From: Primulina eburnea
Lineage: Eukaryota > Streptophyta > Magnoliopsida > Lamiales > Gesneriaceae
DNA length: 64,000 nucleotides
NCBI RefSeq assembly: GCF_022965805.1
Contig: NC_133104.1
Span: 40,592,682-40,656,681, forward strand
Direction: 5' to 3'
Under the pieces are notes generated by a model. It ran no database searches. It was not told where the DNA came from and worked only from the letters and a program-made list of their open reading frames with translations. This document shows positions 1 through 9,954 of this stretch, piece after piece. Both the position numbers and the translations under genes were made by a program. How positions within the stretch are numbered: position 1 is the stretch's first letter; the number at the start of each line of letters is the position of its first letter.

Positions 1-1920
1 TTCGTCACGAAATCCATGGAAATGTGGTCCCATTTCCATTCTGGAATGGATAAACTCTGAAGTAAACCCCCCGGCTTCTTCCTCTCGGCCTTCACCTGTT
101 GGCAGTTCAAGCATTTAGACACAAATTCGGCAATGTCTGACTTCATTTGTTTCCACCAGAATTGGGTCTTCAAGTCATTGTACATCTTCCTGCCACCAGG
201 ATGAATGCTGAACCGACTACAATGTGCCTCTGTCAGAATCTGCTGCCTCAAATCTGCAACATCTGGCACAACTAGACGGTTATTCACGTACAACACATGA
301 TCTCGTACCTGATATTCTGATACATGCCCTGATCTGACCATTTGGATTGATCTTTGCACATTCTGATCAGTTTTTTGTGCTTCCTTAATCCTCATAATCA
401 AATTGGGCTCAACTTGGATCGTAAAGAGTCGTAGTGGCTTACTATCTGTATCAAATTCTAATCCAGACATACAGCAATTTTCAACTAACTTGTTAACACC
501 TATCGTCGATAAGGACAATGAACATATCTTACGACTCAAGGCATCTGCTGCTGCATTTGACTTACCTGGATAATATTTGATTTCACAGTCAAAGTCTTTC
601 AGAAGATCTAGCCATCTACGTTGCCTCATATTCAATTCTGATTGAGAAAATAGGTACTTTAAGCTCTTGTGATCGGAAAAGATCTCAAATTTCTCGCCAT
701 AGAGATAATGACGCCAAATCTTTAATGCAAACACGATAGCCGTCAATTCAAGATCATGAATGGGGTATCGAACTTCATGTGGCTTCAATTGTCTCGAGGC
801 GTATGCGATCACATGACCTCGCTGCATAAGAACACATCCCAAACCTCTATGAGAAGCATCACAATATACAACAAAATCACCTGTACCTGAAGGTATCGTC
901 AATACTGGAGCACTGGTCAGCCTTTTCTTCAATTCAACAAAGCTAGACTCACACTCCTCTGACCAAACAAATGGTGCATTCTTTTGTGTTAATTGAGTTA
1001 TTGGTTTTGCAATACTGGAGAAATCTTTGATAAATCTTCTGTAGTATCCGGCTAAGCCCATGAAACTGCGTATTTCTGGTACAGAAGTCGGTCTCGACCA
1101 ACTAATCACAGCTTCCACTTTACTCGGATCAACAGAAATACCATCTCCAGAAATGATATGTCCTAAGAAGACAACTCTATTCAACCAAAACTCACACTTT
1201 GACAATTTAGCATACAGTCGCTCGTTCCTCAACGTCTGCAAAACAATTCTGAGATGCTCTGCATGCTCATTTCTGTTCTTCGAATACACCAAAATGTCAT
1301 CAATGAAGACAATCACAAATTCATCTAGATATCTCTGAAACACTTGGTTCATCAAGCCCATAAATACCGCAGGAGCATTTGTTAAACCAAAAGGCATGAC
1401 AATAAATTCGTAATGTCCATACCTGGTTCGAAACGCTGTCTTTGGTATGTCTATATCTCGAACTCTGAGCTGATGATAACCAGAACGTAAATCAATCTTA
1501 GAATAGACCGAGGATCCCTGCAACTGATCAAATAGGTCATCGATCCTAGGCAAAGGATATTTATTCTTGATCGTTGCCTTGTTCAACTGCCGGTAATCGA
1601 TACACAACCGCATCGACCCATCTTTCTTTCGCACGAACAGCACCGGAGCGCCCCAAGGAGATACACTAGGTCTGATATATCCCTTGGCTAGAAGATCTTC
1701 TAATTGTGCTTTCAATTCTTTGAGTTCGATGGGTGCCATCCTATATGGAGCTCTCGAAATAGGTACGGTACCTGGCGCAAGTTCAATGCTGAAATCTACC
1801 TCACGAACCGGAGGTAATCCTGGGATCTCATCTGGAAAAATATCTGGAAATTCCCGTACTACTGGCAGATCTGCCAATGCCGGGCTCGACTTCTGCATAT
1901 CTACAGCATAAACAAAGACC
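1..1920 (-). pseudogene. Retrotransposon pol: RT, RNase H and integrase N-terminus (partial at window edge)
   Basis: The minus-strand frame below about 1918 is open to the window edge but has lost its link to the gag-protease frame. Visible in order are an RT region with [26 protein letters not shown] and the catalytic [10 protein letters not shown] (around 1270-1310). A Ty3-type RNase H follows, with [15 protein letters not shown] and [14 protein letters not shown]. The pol linker and the integrase HHCC zinc domain come next ([10 protein letters not shown], then KCLNCQQVK), and then the first catalytic-core Asp in WDHISMDFV at the edge. No internal stop was seen in this frame. Its product would lack gag and protease unless the frame change is a sequencing error. 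Confidence 0.85.
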
Positions 1921-3510
1921 ATCCGCTCCTTTCTGTAACAGTCTGTTCATAGTAAGAGCCGAAATCAAGGGAATCCGAGATCTGGAACCCTTCCCGTAGA
2001 ATTTCCACTCGTCTGTCATCTCGGGTCTGAATCTGACAATCTTGTGGAAACAATCCACGGTGGCTCTGTACTTCGTTAGCATGTCAATACCGACTATACA
2101 ATCAAAATCAGCTAGACCCAACACTATACAATCTAGGTCAATCTCATGCCCCTCAAACTGTAGAATGCAATGTCTAACCGTAGTTACAGATATTAATCCA
2201 CTTCCCAACGGAGAATTAATAGACACAACGTCTAACAAAGACTCAACAGGCAATGAATGCAACAATGCAAATCGTTCTGAGATGAATGTATGCGATGCAC
2301 CTGTATCTATCAAGATATAAGCAGGATAACCATAAAGGAGACAGTTACCTGCTATAACATCATCTGGTGCATCTTGTGCTTGCTCCTCTGTCAACGCAAA
2401 CACTTGGGCCTGTTGCCTCGGAGGTTGAGTCACAGTCTGACTACCTCGGCCTCTGGGTGGAGTCGGTGCTGGTGGAGGCTGAAAAGAGTGAACCGACGAT
2501 GCCTGCCGCTCAAACTGAGGTACTGAACCGGATGCTCTTCCACTCTGGCCTTGCTGTACACCTCTCTGTGGACAGACTTTGGCAAAATGCCCCGGTTGCC
2601 TACAAATGTTGCATCGGCCTGTAACTCCTTGGCACTGTTCAGTCGCATGCCTACCTCCACAATTATTGCAATATACACCTGAAGTCCTTGAACTTTGATC
2701 AAAACCAGTCTGTCTTGATCCGCTGGAGCTGGATGAACTGCTCCCAGGTCGCTTAAACTGCTTCCCCTTCGCCTTCAACTGTTCTTTGCGTCCACTACCA
2801 CTACCACCACTTTCGAATCGAGGAGGAGGAACTTGGGATGGAGGTAGTGGCGGTCTCGGACTCGGTGCAACATACGGAGCACTCCGTTGTCTAAGCAATC
2901 CTGCTTCAGCTCCTTTGGCACGATTCAATGCATCCGAGAAGTTATCGGGTCTCCCAGTATTGACCAACGTAAAGATATCTGGATTCAGGCCATTTATAAA
3001 CTGATCCGCCATGGCCTCGTCATTTCCTGAAACATGGGGTGCAAAACGAAGCAAAGAAGAGAATTTAGCAACGTACTCCTCAATGTTCAATGGCCCTTGC
3101 CTCAGGTTTGCGAATTCAGCGCCTTTATCTTTACGGTAGGATACAGGGAAGAATCGCTGATAAAACTCGGTCTTGAATACCTTCCAAGAAATTTCGGTAC
3201 CCCGCTGCTCTAAAGCTCTCCTAATGTTCAACCACCAATTCTTTGCTATATCTTGCAATTGATGGCCAATTAGCTTGATCCTCTTCTCATCACTGTACTC
3301 CAACGAGTCGAATAGCATCTCAATATCTTCAAGCCAACTTTCGCACTCGATGGCATTCTCGGTACCTTTTAAAGTGGGAGGTCGAAAGGATTGGAATCGC
3401 TTCAGCAACGTCTCCATAGGGGTCGCCGTAACATCCATAGGATCTCCGGATGTACTCCCCTGCTCTGGCGCTGCTGGTCGTAGAGGTACGGCTGCTCTTC
3501 TAGGAGGCAT
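1828..3510 (-). CDS. Retrotransposon gag-protease ORF (frame changes near its end)
   Basis: ORF of 560 codons. Residues about 30-200 form a retrotransposon gag region ([36 protein letters not shown]). A Ser/Pro/Gln-rich linker follows, then two zinc-knuckle-like motifs, [13 protein letters not shown] and the canonical [14 protein letters not shown]. The aspartic protease has the active-site stretch [13 protein letters not shown] and a second signature DCIVGIDML. After GADG, near 1918, the frame switches and about 30 unrelated residues follow to the stop at 1828. In related elements gag and pol are one ORF, so this looks like a one-base frameshift. Start chosen as the ATG after the PBS, just before the proline/arginine-rich N-terminus. 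Confidence 0.88.
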   Translation of the reverse strand: MPPRRAAVPLRPAAPEQGSTSGDPMDVTATPMETLLKRFQSFRPPTLKGTENAIECESWLEDIEMLFDSLEYSDEKRIKLIGHQLQDIAKNWWLNIRRALEQRGTEISWKVFKTEFYQRFFPVSYRKDKGAEFANLRQGPLNIEEYVAKFSSLLRFAPHVSGNDEAMADQFINGLNPDIFTLVNTGRPDNFSDALNRAKGAEAGLLRQRSAPYVAPSPRPPLPPSQVPPPRFESGGSGSGRKEQLKAKGKQFKRPGSSSSSSSGSRQTGFDQSSRTSGVYCNNCGGRHATEQCQGVTGRCNICRQPGHFAKVCPQRGVQQGQSGRASGSVPQFERQASSVHSFQPPPAPTPPRGRGSQTVTQPPRQQAQVFALTEEQAQDAPDDVIAGNCLLYGYPAYILIDTGASHTFISERFALLHSLPVESLLDVVSINSPLGSGLISVTTVRHCILQFEGHEIDLDCIVLGLADFDCIVGIDMLTKYRATVDCFHKIVRFRPEMTDEWKFYGKGSRSRIPLISALTMNRLLQKGADGLCLCCRYAEVEPGIGRSASSTGISRYFSR

Positions 3511-3744
3511 ATCTAATAATCCAACTGATTAGTAAACAAGATATACAACTGTCTCAGCCATCATCTAGTCAGTTACCTCTGATCTAGAATCGGTTCTGAT
3601 TCAGTCAATCACATGCTGAAATTAATCAAATACCAAACAACATGTAATAAGAAAGCAATAATCATGCTAGCACATCATCAAGCAAGGAAGAAGACTCGAT
3701 CTACCCCGCTCATTCTATCCTATCTTAGTCTAAAGGAACTATCC

Positions 3745-3756
3745 GCTCTGATACCA
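3745..3756 (-). other. Primer-binding site, initiator tRNA-Met type
   Basis: The minus strand reads TGGTATCAGAGC, complementary to the 3' end of plant initiator tRNA-Met. It lies two bases from the LTR end (..CCACAACA) and upstream of gag, as expected for minus-strand DNA priming. Confidence 0.9.
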
Positions 3757-4825
3757 CCTGTTGTGGGGACCCGGGCTCTAAATCTTTTTCTTGGGATTAA
3801 ATGGATTGTTATTCTAAAATGTGGGTCAATTTTTCGCTTTTATATTTAAATCAAAATGTAACTAGACAAGCACAAGTTCTTTATTTAATTTACAACATAC
3901 AAACATAAAATCTATGTCCTGTTCCGTATGTCCTCAACTAACCAGTAATAAAATACAGTACATAACAAAAGATAACTACTGGTCCGTCTGCTAGGCCCGA
4001 GATCTCCACGCTAACACGATCATCTCTGTCTCGACCCAAATCCTGCCCCACCTGTTGTTATGCACACATACAGACATAACAACAGCCGGAAAACCGGTGA
4101 GAACACATCCCAGTATAAACATGTGAACATGCATATAAATACTATAAAACATGAAACATGCTGATATGAATGTCATTCATATAAAATCATGAAATGCGAG
4201 CCTAATCATGTCTAGATGCGACTCGACTAAAACTCTAGGGATCCCGGTGTGAATAAGACGATCTATCACCTACCCTCCCAATCGGGGTGACGGTACGTCT
4301 TATTCCTAGACTTCGGCCTGATCTGTATCCACGTCTACAAAGGGGCGGTGATCTTCCCCTAAGCTGGGATAGAACCGAACATCTAGAAGTCTGCCTGATC
4401 TCCAGACTGTCCTATCTTAATGCATGAATACAAAATCTGTAAACAAGCATAATCATCTAATGCAATGTAACATGATCTGTAAACAAAGCATAATAAGAAT
4501 TGAATACAAGTTCTAATAAACATCTAATGCAATGTAACATGATCTGTAAACAAAGCATAGCGAGATTTGCATACAAGATCTATAAACAATTCTATAATAA
4601 TAATACCTATATCAAGATATAAACAATAAAACTCGTATGTGGTTTTGGTTGGGAAACTCAAATGTGATCACATTTGAGTCGTGATTCCCCAAAACAAAAC
4701 ATGTATTATACCTTTCGTCGTAGAATTGCTGTTACAGTCGTGAAGATGAATCTGCAATAGAATGTCTAACACTTTCTAGGAAATGTTTCTTTAACACTTA
4801 CTAATCAAATGAAATCTCGCGCCTC

Positions 4826-4833
4826 TATTTATA
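4826..4833 (-). promoter_or_regulatory. LTR TATA box
   Basis: The minus strand reads CTATAAATAGAGG, a near-consensus plant TATA box in the LTR. It lies about 1.1 kb before the PBS and directly downstream of the palindrome array, so it should set the RNA start of this element. Confidence 0.7.
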
Positions 4834-4841
4834 GACAATGA

Positions 4842-5091
4842 TCGGAAGATCCGATCCACTTCGGACGCTCCGATCTGACACACTTCGGACGCTCCGAACT
4901 CACTTCGGACGTTCCGAATCCTGCATGTCTTCCACGTCTCTAGCCAACTGTCTCGGATGATCCGAACTACGATCGGTCGATCCGAACTCTGCATGCCATC
5001 CATGTGTCCAGCCACCTGGCTCGGACGCTCCGAACGCCGAACGGACGATCCGAACGCATCGGACGATCCGATCCTGGTTCGGTCCTTCCGG
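4842..5091. repeat. Array of about ten TCGGANNNTCCGA palindromes in LTR U3
   Basis: Thirteen-base imperfect palindromes start at about 4842, 4861, 4885, 4905, 4953, 4973, 5021, 5041, 5059 and 5079. The commonest form is TCGGACGCTCCGA. Spacing is irregular, and a roughly 40-bp segment around CTGCATG...CCA is also duplicated. Position immediately upstream of the TATA box suggests transcription-factor sites or structured U3 repeats; the function is inferred. Confidence 0.85.
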
Positions 5092-5237
5092 TCTCACCGA
5101 AATATAAATAATCCAACATTCTCGATATCGGTCAATCTAATCTCAATAGATATCATTTCTTATTTCTTATGGTTATGTACAATCTTCACAACATATCTAT
5201 GAATTCGTACATGTCAATCATTGCTCTGGGCATTACA

Positions 5238-6083
5238 TAAATCCTGTGGGACAGTGCCCCATATGTAGGATCGAACGATCCCATATCTTAGGGAATTGAT
5301 GGCAATTGCAATATATATGTGATTATCCCGTATCTTAGGGAATTGATGGCAATTGCAATATATATGTGATTAATCAAATAGAAACTAACTTGTTTTCTAA
5401 AATTATTGCAAAATTACCAATATACTTTCCCACATTTTTAGATTTCTAGAAAATTTATTAGATTTCTGGAATTAAAAATCAAAATTGAGTATGGAATCTT
5501 GCCTGATGAGAAATGGGCAGATTGGAGAAGATGGATGAAACAGCTGCTTTCACATTAGCATACCAAAAGTAATTTTTGTAACCACCCTCTTGATTTATAA
5601 ATAACAAGAGATATACTTATATATAATATTTGAATCATAATAGAGATAAAATAGTGTATTGATTTAATTTTAAAATCTCAAAAATACAACTCTTTCTTCT
5701 TCTTTTTTTACCTCCCTATTTTTTTAATGAGATAATAAATTTTACGTAAAAAAATTAAAACATATTAAAAATAAAAATAAAAAAATATTTATTTAACAAT
5801 TTCATTTATTTTTGAAAGTAAGATATTTAGAGACCGGAACTTATAACTCAATGATCTCACCATCTTCAGATTAGTCGGTTCTTCGAATTCGATTTCTGTG
5901 TGTTGTAATAAAAAAAAAAGGTAATTAGAGAATATGTATTATAGTAATGTAATAAATTCCATTTACATCGTATATTTCGTTGGAGACAATAACATCAAGT
6001 CTAGTCTACACTGAAAATCCAAGCTCCCGACTCTACCCCATCGCCTGGGAAGGTGTAATGGCGGAGGAAAAGCAGCTAAAACA
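5238..6083. other. Intergenic, AT-rich
   Basis: Contains a two-copy tandem repeat of 47 bp (about 5280-5373, unit containing CTTAGGGAATTGATGGCAAT) next to the LTR. The rest is AT-rich with no coding signal, and presumably holds the promoter and 5' leader of the coiled-coil gene that starts at 6084. Confidence 0.6.
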
Positions 6084-9083
6084 ATGAAGATAACCTTCGA
6101 TGAAGCCAGCGGCCGCGAAATGCAGTTTCCCAGAGTTTCACTGGACTCACCACATCCATCTGATCTCTCCCACGAGTCCACTTCTACTCGCAAGTGCCCC
6201 CGACGGAGAATCAAGAACTCCGGCGTCGGTGTGTTTTTGAAAAGGGGAGTCAGCACCCCGTCTGCTAAACAGGCCAGCCACCCAGAAACCCCTATGGGAA
6301 GATGGAAGTTTGATGCAATTGATGACGAGAATAATTCGGTGGTGGAGGATAAATCGTCTCTAGATGCTGGCCCGAGAAGTTTCCAGAATGTTGGGGCCGC
6401 CGTGTCGGCGAGTGAACTAGCCGCGGGACTTTGGAGGCTGCATTTGCTGGAGTTTCCGAGTCATGGTGGCCACAATCTGAGAGTTCAGGTATTCGGTTTT
6501 AGGAGTTTCTTTACTCCAATTCATTCATAAGTTCTGATTTAAGAGTCTAAAAAATTCGACTTTTTAACTTCTTATTTTCGCATTTGAATTTGGGTTTCAG
6601 TTGATTTTCTTGAACTGTCCCTGCAATATATTCGTACATGTTGAAAGACCTATCTACATGAGTTTGTATTGATGAAAATGGGAGATTTTTAATAGCATCG
6701 CTTCTACCTGCAGCAAAAGGTGGCGGTGTCCATCACGTGGAAGCAGTGGTCCTCGTCCTCGCAGCAAGGATTTGGTACGCAGTCAGCACTCGTGTTCTGG
6801 TTCTGCTCTTAGAAGGTCCGTCCTAATCCCATTCTTATCAGATGCTTGCTTTTTGCCCAGGGGTGCACCGGTCCTCACATTAAAACAACAGAAAGACATA
6901 TAAGAAATTATTCATAATGTCTCTTTTGAATTAAAACACAAACGTTACATCATACCTTGTTGTTAGATTCCCTTTCCATTGGTTCTAAGTCGTAAGGGGT
7001 GAGTATTTTGGGAAATACTCAGAAAGTGGGGGGGATTTGAATACCACAAAACATTTTATAACAATTTCGAATCATAACATAGCATGCTTTTCATAATCGT
7101 AACATCATAATCATATCATAACAACACTGTGATTTTTCACCTTTCATGGTTTACTGATATCAGTCCCTAAGTTTTGATCCTCTAAGGGGGCGAGGCCGTA
7201 AAACAGTTCTATCTCACTGTTAAGGGCCATATGTTGGAATTCCACCCATTTTCAGGGAATCCTCACAGTGTCAAACAAAAACGTACCAACTTTCATAAAA
7301 ACGTATAGACAAAACGACGGTACTCGACCGTATTTTTAAAACCAAAAAACGAAAAACTTCATTTGCATAAAACCAAAATTTAAAACAACCCACTTACCTT
7401 AAATTTTTGAGAAAAACGTGAAAAACTAGAGTTCTTGCACTGGAATTTCGAAATTCCTACTTCTCTGGCTGGACGGCGGCAGCGCTTCGAGAAGATCTAG
7501 AGAAAGATCATGGGTTTATAAGATGTAATGATATCTCCATTGGTATGAGGCCTTTGGGTGGTTCCAAAAGCAAAACCACGAGTGGTAAAAAAACCCAAAG
7601 TGGACAATTCATACATGTGTGGAGAATATCCGGATGTCCATTGGTCCTCACAGTTTCGTTTATTCTAATTTGTGTTTTTCATAGTCTTGTATTTGTTTCA
7701 ACTATAGCTTCAATAAAGATAGATATGGAAATGTTTTTAGGATCCATCATCCAGTTTTGATTATAGTCTACATGAGTTGCAATGCAAGATTCATTGTGTA
7801 CTGCCTTAATGCTTTGAGAGAACTTGTCTTCTGTTTTTATGAATTTAGAAATATGGTTCTAGCAGTTTGGCACGTCGTCTCAATTTCCCAACTCTCCGAC
7901 CGAGGGAGTAACAAAGTGGAATCCTGTTAGTTTGAAAAGTTCCAAAGAGTCGAAGCAGGTATATGGCCAACCAAAGCGCATTGAACAATGGGAAACTTCT
8001 GGATCGATGATATCTGCCCTTGAGAGAGAACTTGAGCATGCTAGAGCCAGAATCAGCGAGCGCGAAACTGAGCGTCGATATTCTAAAAAGAAACTCGAGC
8101 AGTTCATGCTGAAACTCAGTGAGGAAAAGGCTGCTTGGCGGAGTAGAGAACACGAAAAAATCCGTGCAATTTTACTTGATATGAAGGTTGAATTAAGCAA
8201 TGAAAAGAAAACCAGGCAGCGGCTTGAGATGGTCAATTCCAAGTTGGTAAATCAGTTATCTGAAGCTAAGTTATCTGCAAAGCGCTATATGCAAGAAAGT
8301 GAAAAGGAGAGGAAGGCGAGGGAACTGATCGAGGAGGTCTGTGATGAGCTTGCTAGAGAAATAGGAGATGATAGGGATGAAGTGGAAGCAGCAAAGAGAG
8401 AATCGATGAAAGTTCAAGAGGATGTGGAAGAAGAGATAAAGATGTTGCAGATATCTGAGGTTTGGCGTGAGGAACGAGTGCAAATGAAGTTGGTCGATGC
8501 AAAGGTTATGGTCGAAGAGAAGTACGCACAAATGAACAAGCTAGTAGCCGATCTTCAGACCCTTCTGAATTTGAGAAGTACAATATCTGATATGGGGGAA
8601 ATAAAAAAAGCAGGATTGCTCTTCCAGGCTGCTGGCTCTGTCAAGATACAAGATGTCAAGGAATTAAGGTACGAGCCCCCAAGTTCAGATGAGATCTTCT
8701 CTGTCTTTGAAGATAATTTTGGAAAATCCAAAAAGATGGAGGCTGAGCCATGTCTTGGATACGGTCCTTGCCATGACTCCCAGATTCACACAGTGAGTCC
8801 TGGAGTGGGAATTCTTGTTAAAGATTATGCTCGCGCACTTTCCAACGTGTTTATGAGTCAAAGTGGTGAGCTAGAAGAAGATACCAATGAGTGGGAAACT
8901 GCGAGCCATGTTGAGGATCAGGGCTCAAGTAATTCCCCCGATGGAAGTGATCCTTCTGTCGACAGGCATTTTCAAGCCAGAAATATTTCAAGAAGCGGAG
9001 CGGAGACACCAATCATGGACTTCGGTGAAGTTGCTCGGGTGCCAACACGAAATTCGAAAAAGGCCTCGAAAGAAAATTGGTAA
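6084..9083 (+). CDS. Coiled-coil protein, At5g41620/USO1-like family
   Basis: Exon 1 (6084-6488) encodes a basic N-terminus with GVFLKRGVSTPS and SASELAAGLWRL, family signatures. A second exon is suggested at 6714-6815 (basic, PRPRSKDL). The large last exon runs from about 7863 to the stop at 9083. It starts FGTSSQFPNSPTEGVTKWNP, continues with about 230 residues of coiled coil (ISALERELEHARARISERE onward), and ends with the conserved tail IHTVSPGVGIL, NEWETASHVEDQGSS and a C-terminal TPIMDFGE region. The family is described as 'intracellular protein transport USO1-related'; its function is poorly known. The phases of exons 1, 2 and 3 do not join cleanly by simple GT-AG splicing, so an exon is missed or an indel is present. 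The intron before the last exon holds a repeat-like insert. Confidence 0.75.
6990..7640. repeat. Repeat-like insert in intron of the coiled-coil gene
   Basis: About 650 bp with a texture unlike the flanking intron (a G run, then A-rich DNA with CATAATCATATCATAAC, and a sequence resembling the edge of a retroelement LTR). No ORF, terminal repeats or target duplication could be fixed. It makes this intron about 1 kb long. Confidence 0.3.
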
Positions 9084-9954
9084 AGAATTTGAAAACTAAG
9101 TTGGTCATCCTTCACATAATTAATATATCCCTTCACACCTGACACTACCTTAGAATTTGAATGTACGATTGATTCGAGCATACAAGATACTAGTGTTACA
9201 AGGTGTTCAACAAGACAAATTTCTAATTTTTGAGGCACGGATACGTGAAGTGTTCTAGATGGTGTCCCTTCACTGTTTTAAATTGAAAAACCTTTTCTTT
9301 GGATTTGTACAACATTTGAAATGATAAAATCGATGTTTTGCGTGTGTGTCATTTCAGATGAAACATACAAACTCATCACATCTCACGGATCACTTTGTTA
9401 AATATTACTTTTTCATTCCAAATAGAGATCGAATTAAACCGTGATATCGTCTAATGAAACCTATTCATGGATAGGTTGTCACCCTCTCGTCTCAAACATT
9501 ATTGCATGATAATAAAGCTATGACTTAGCCACAAATTTTGTGGTTGCAATATGCATATTGACTAATAGTGTTTATTCAGAATCATATGGATATAAATCGA
9601 GAGTTGATTTTTTTAATTAAATGAAAGTTCATTTTGAAAAGTAAATAAATTAGGCATCGATCTGCACAGAAACTTGACTTTTGAGTAAAAGAAATCTATA
9701 GCTTAAAAGGTCGAAAGCCAAAATCATTTTTCCCTAAATACAGCTCGTTTGCTTATAGAAGAGAAAGAGAGAGACCCTTTTCTCCATAGACAAGAAAAGA
9801 CAAATAGTAAAGATACTATCAACAAAATCCACGATACAACCCATGTCAAAATAGTTGTGAGTACAACAGTTGCACCATATGTATCTATTTGCTGCTCTCA
9901 TAATTTTTTCTTTAAGCTGGAAAATTTTCAAACTATCTCATCCAACATATTCCA
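9084..9954. other. Intergenic between convergent genes
   Basis: Contains the 3' UTRs of the plus-strand coiled-coil gene and the minus-strand RING gene. AT-rich; no further coding region, RNA gene or clear repeat was seen. Confidence 0.5.

Larger units (their letters stand above)
1..5237 (-). mobile_element. Ty3/gypsy LTR retrotransposon (Tekay/Del-like chromovirus), 5' part
   Basis: Reading leftwards on the minus strand, the order is LTR (5237-3759), primer-binding site (3756-3745), gag, protease, RT, RNase H, integrase zinc domain and the first residues of the integrase core. The element then leaves the window, so the 3' LTR and the target duplication cannot be checked. The protease-RT-RNaseH-integrase order is that of Ty3/gypsy elements. 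The integrase linker ending in a [15 protein letters not shown] stretch before [11 protein letters not shown] is typical of the Tekay/Del clade. Gag and pol are open except for one frame change near 1918, so the copy looks fairly young. Clade assignment is by motif memory only. Confidence 0.9.
3759..5237 (-). repeat. 5' LTR of the gypsy element
   Basis: On the minus strand the LTR begins TGTAATGCCCAGAGC at 5237 and ends CCCCACAACA at 3759, giving the usual TG...CA ends and about 1.48 kb. It contains a TATA box (4826-4833), an array of short palindromes upstream of it (4842-5091), and a partial tandem duplication around 4455-4560 built on CTAATGCAATGTAACATGAT. The outer boundary is inferred from the TGTAATGCCC start, because the partner LTR is outside the window. 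Confidence 0.75.

Noticed and set aside
7845..9238. Minus-strand ORFs opposite the coiled-coil exon
   Set aside because: Antisense shadows of a heptad-rich coding exon.
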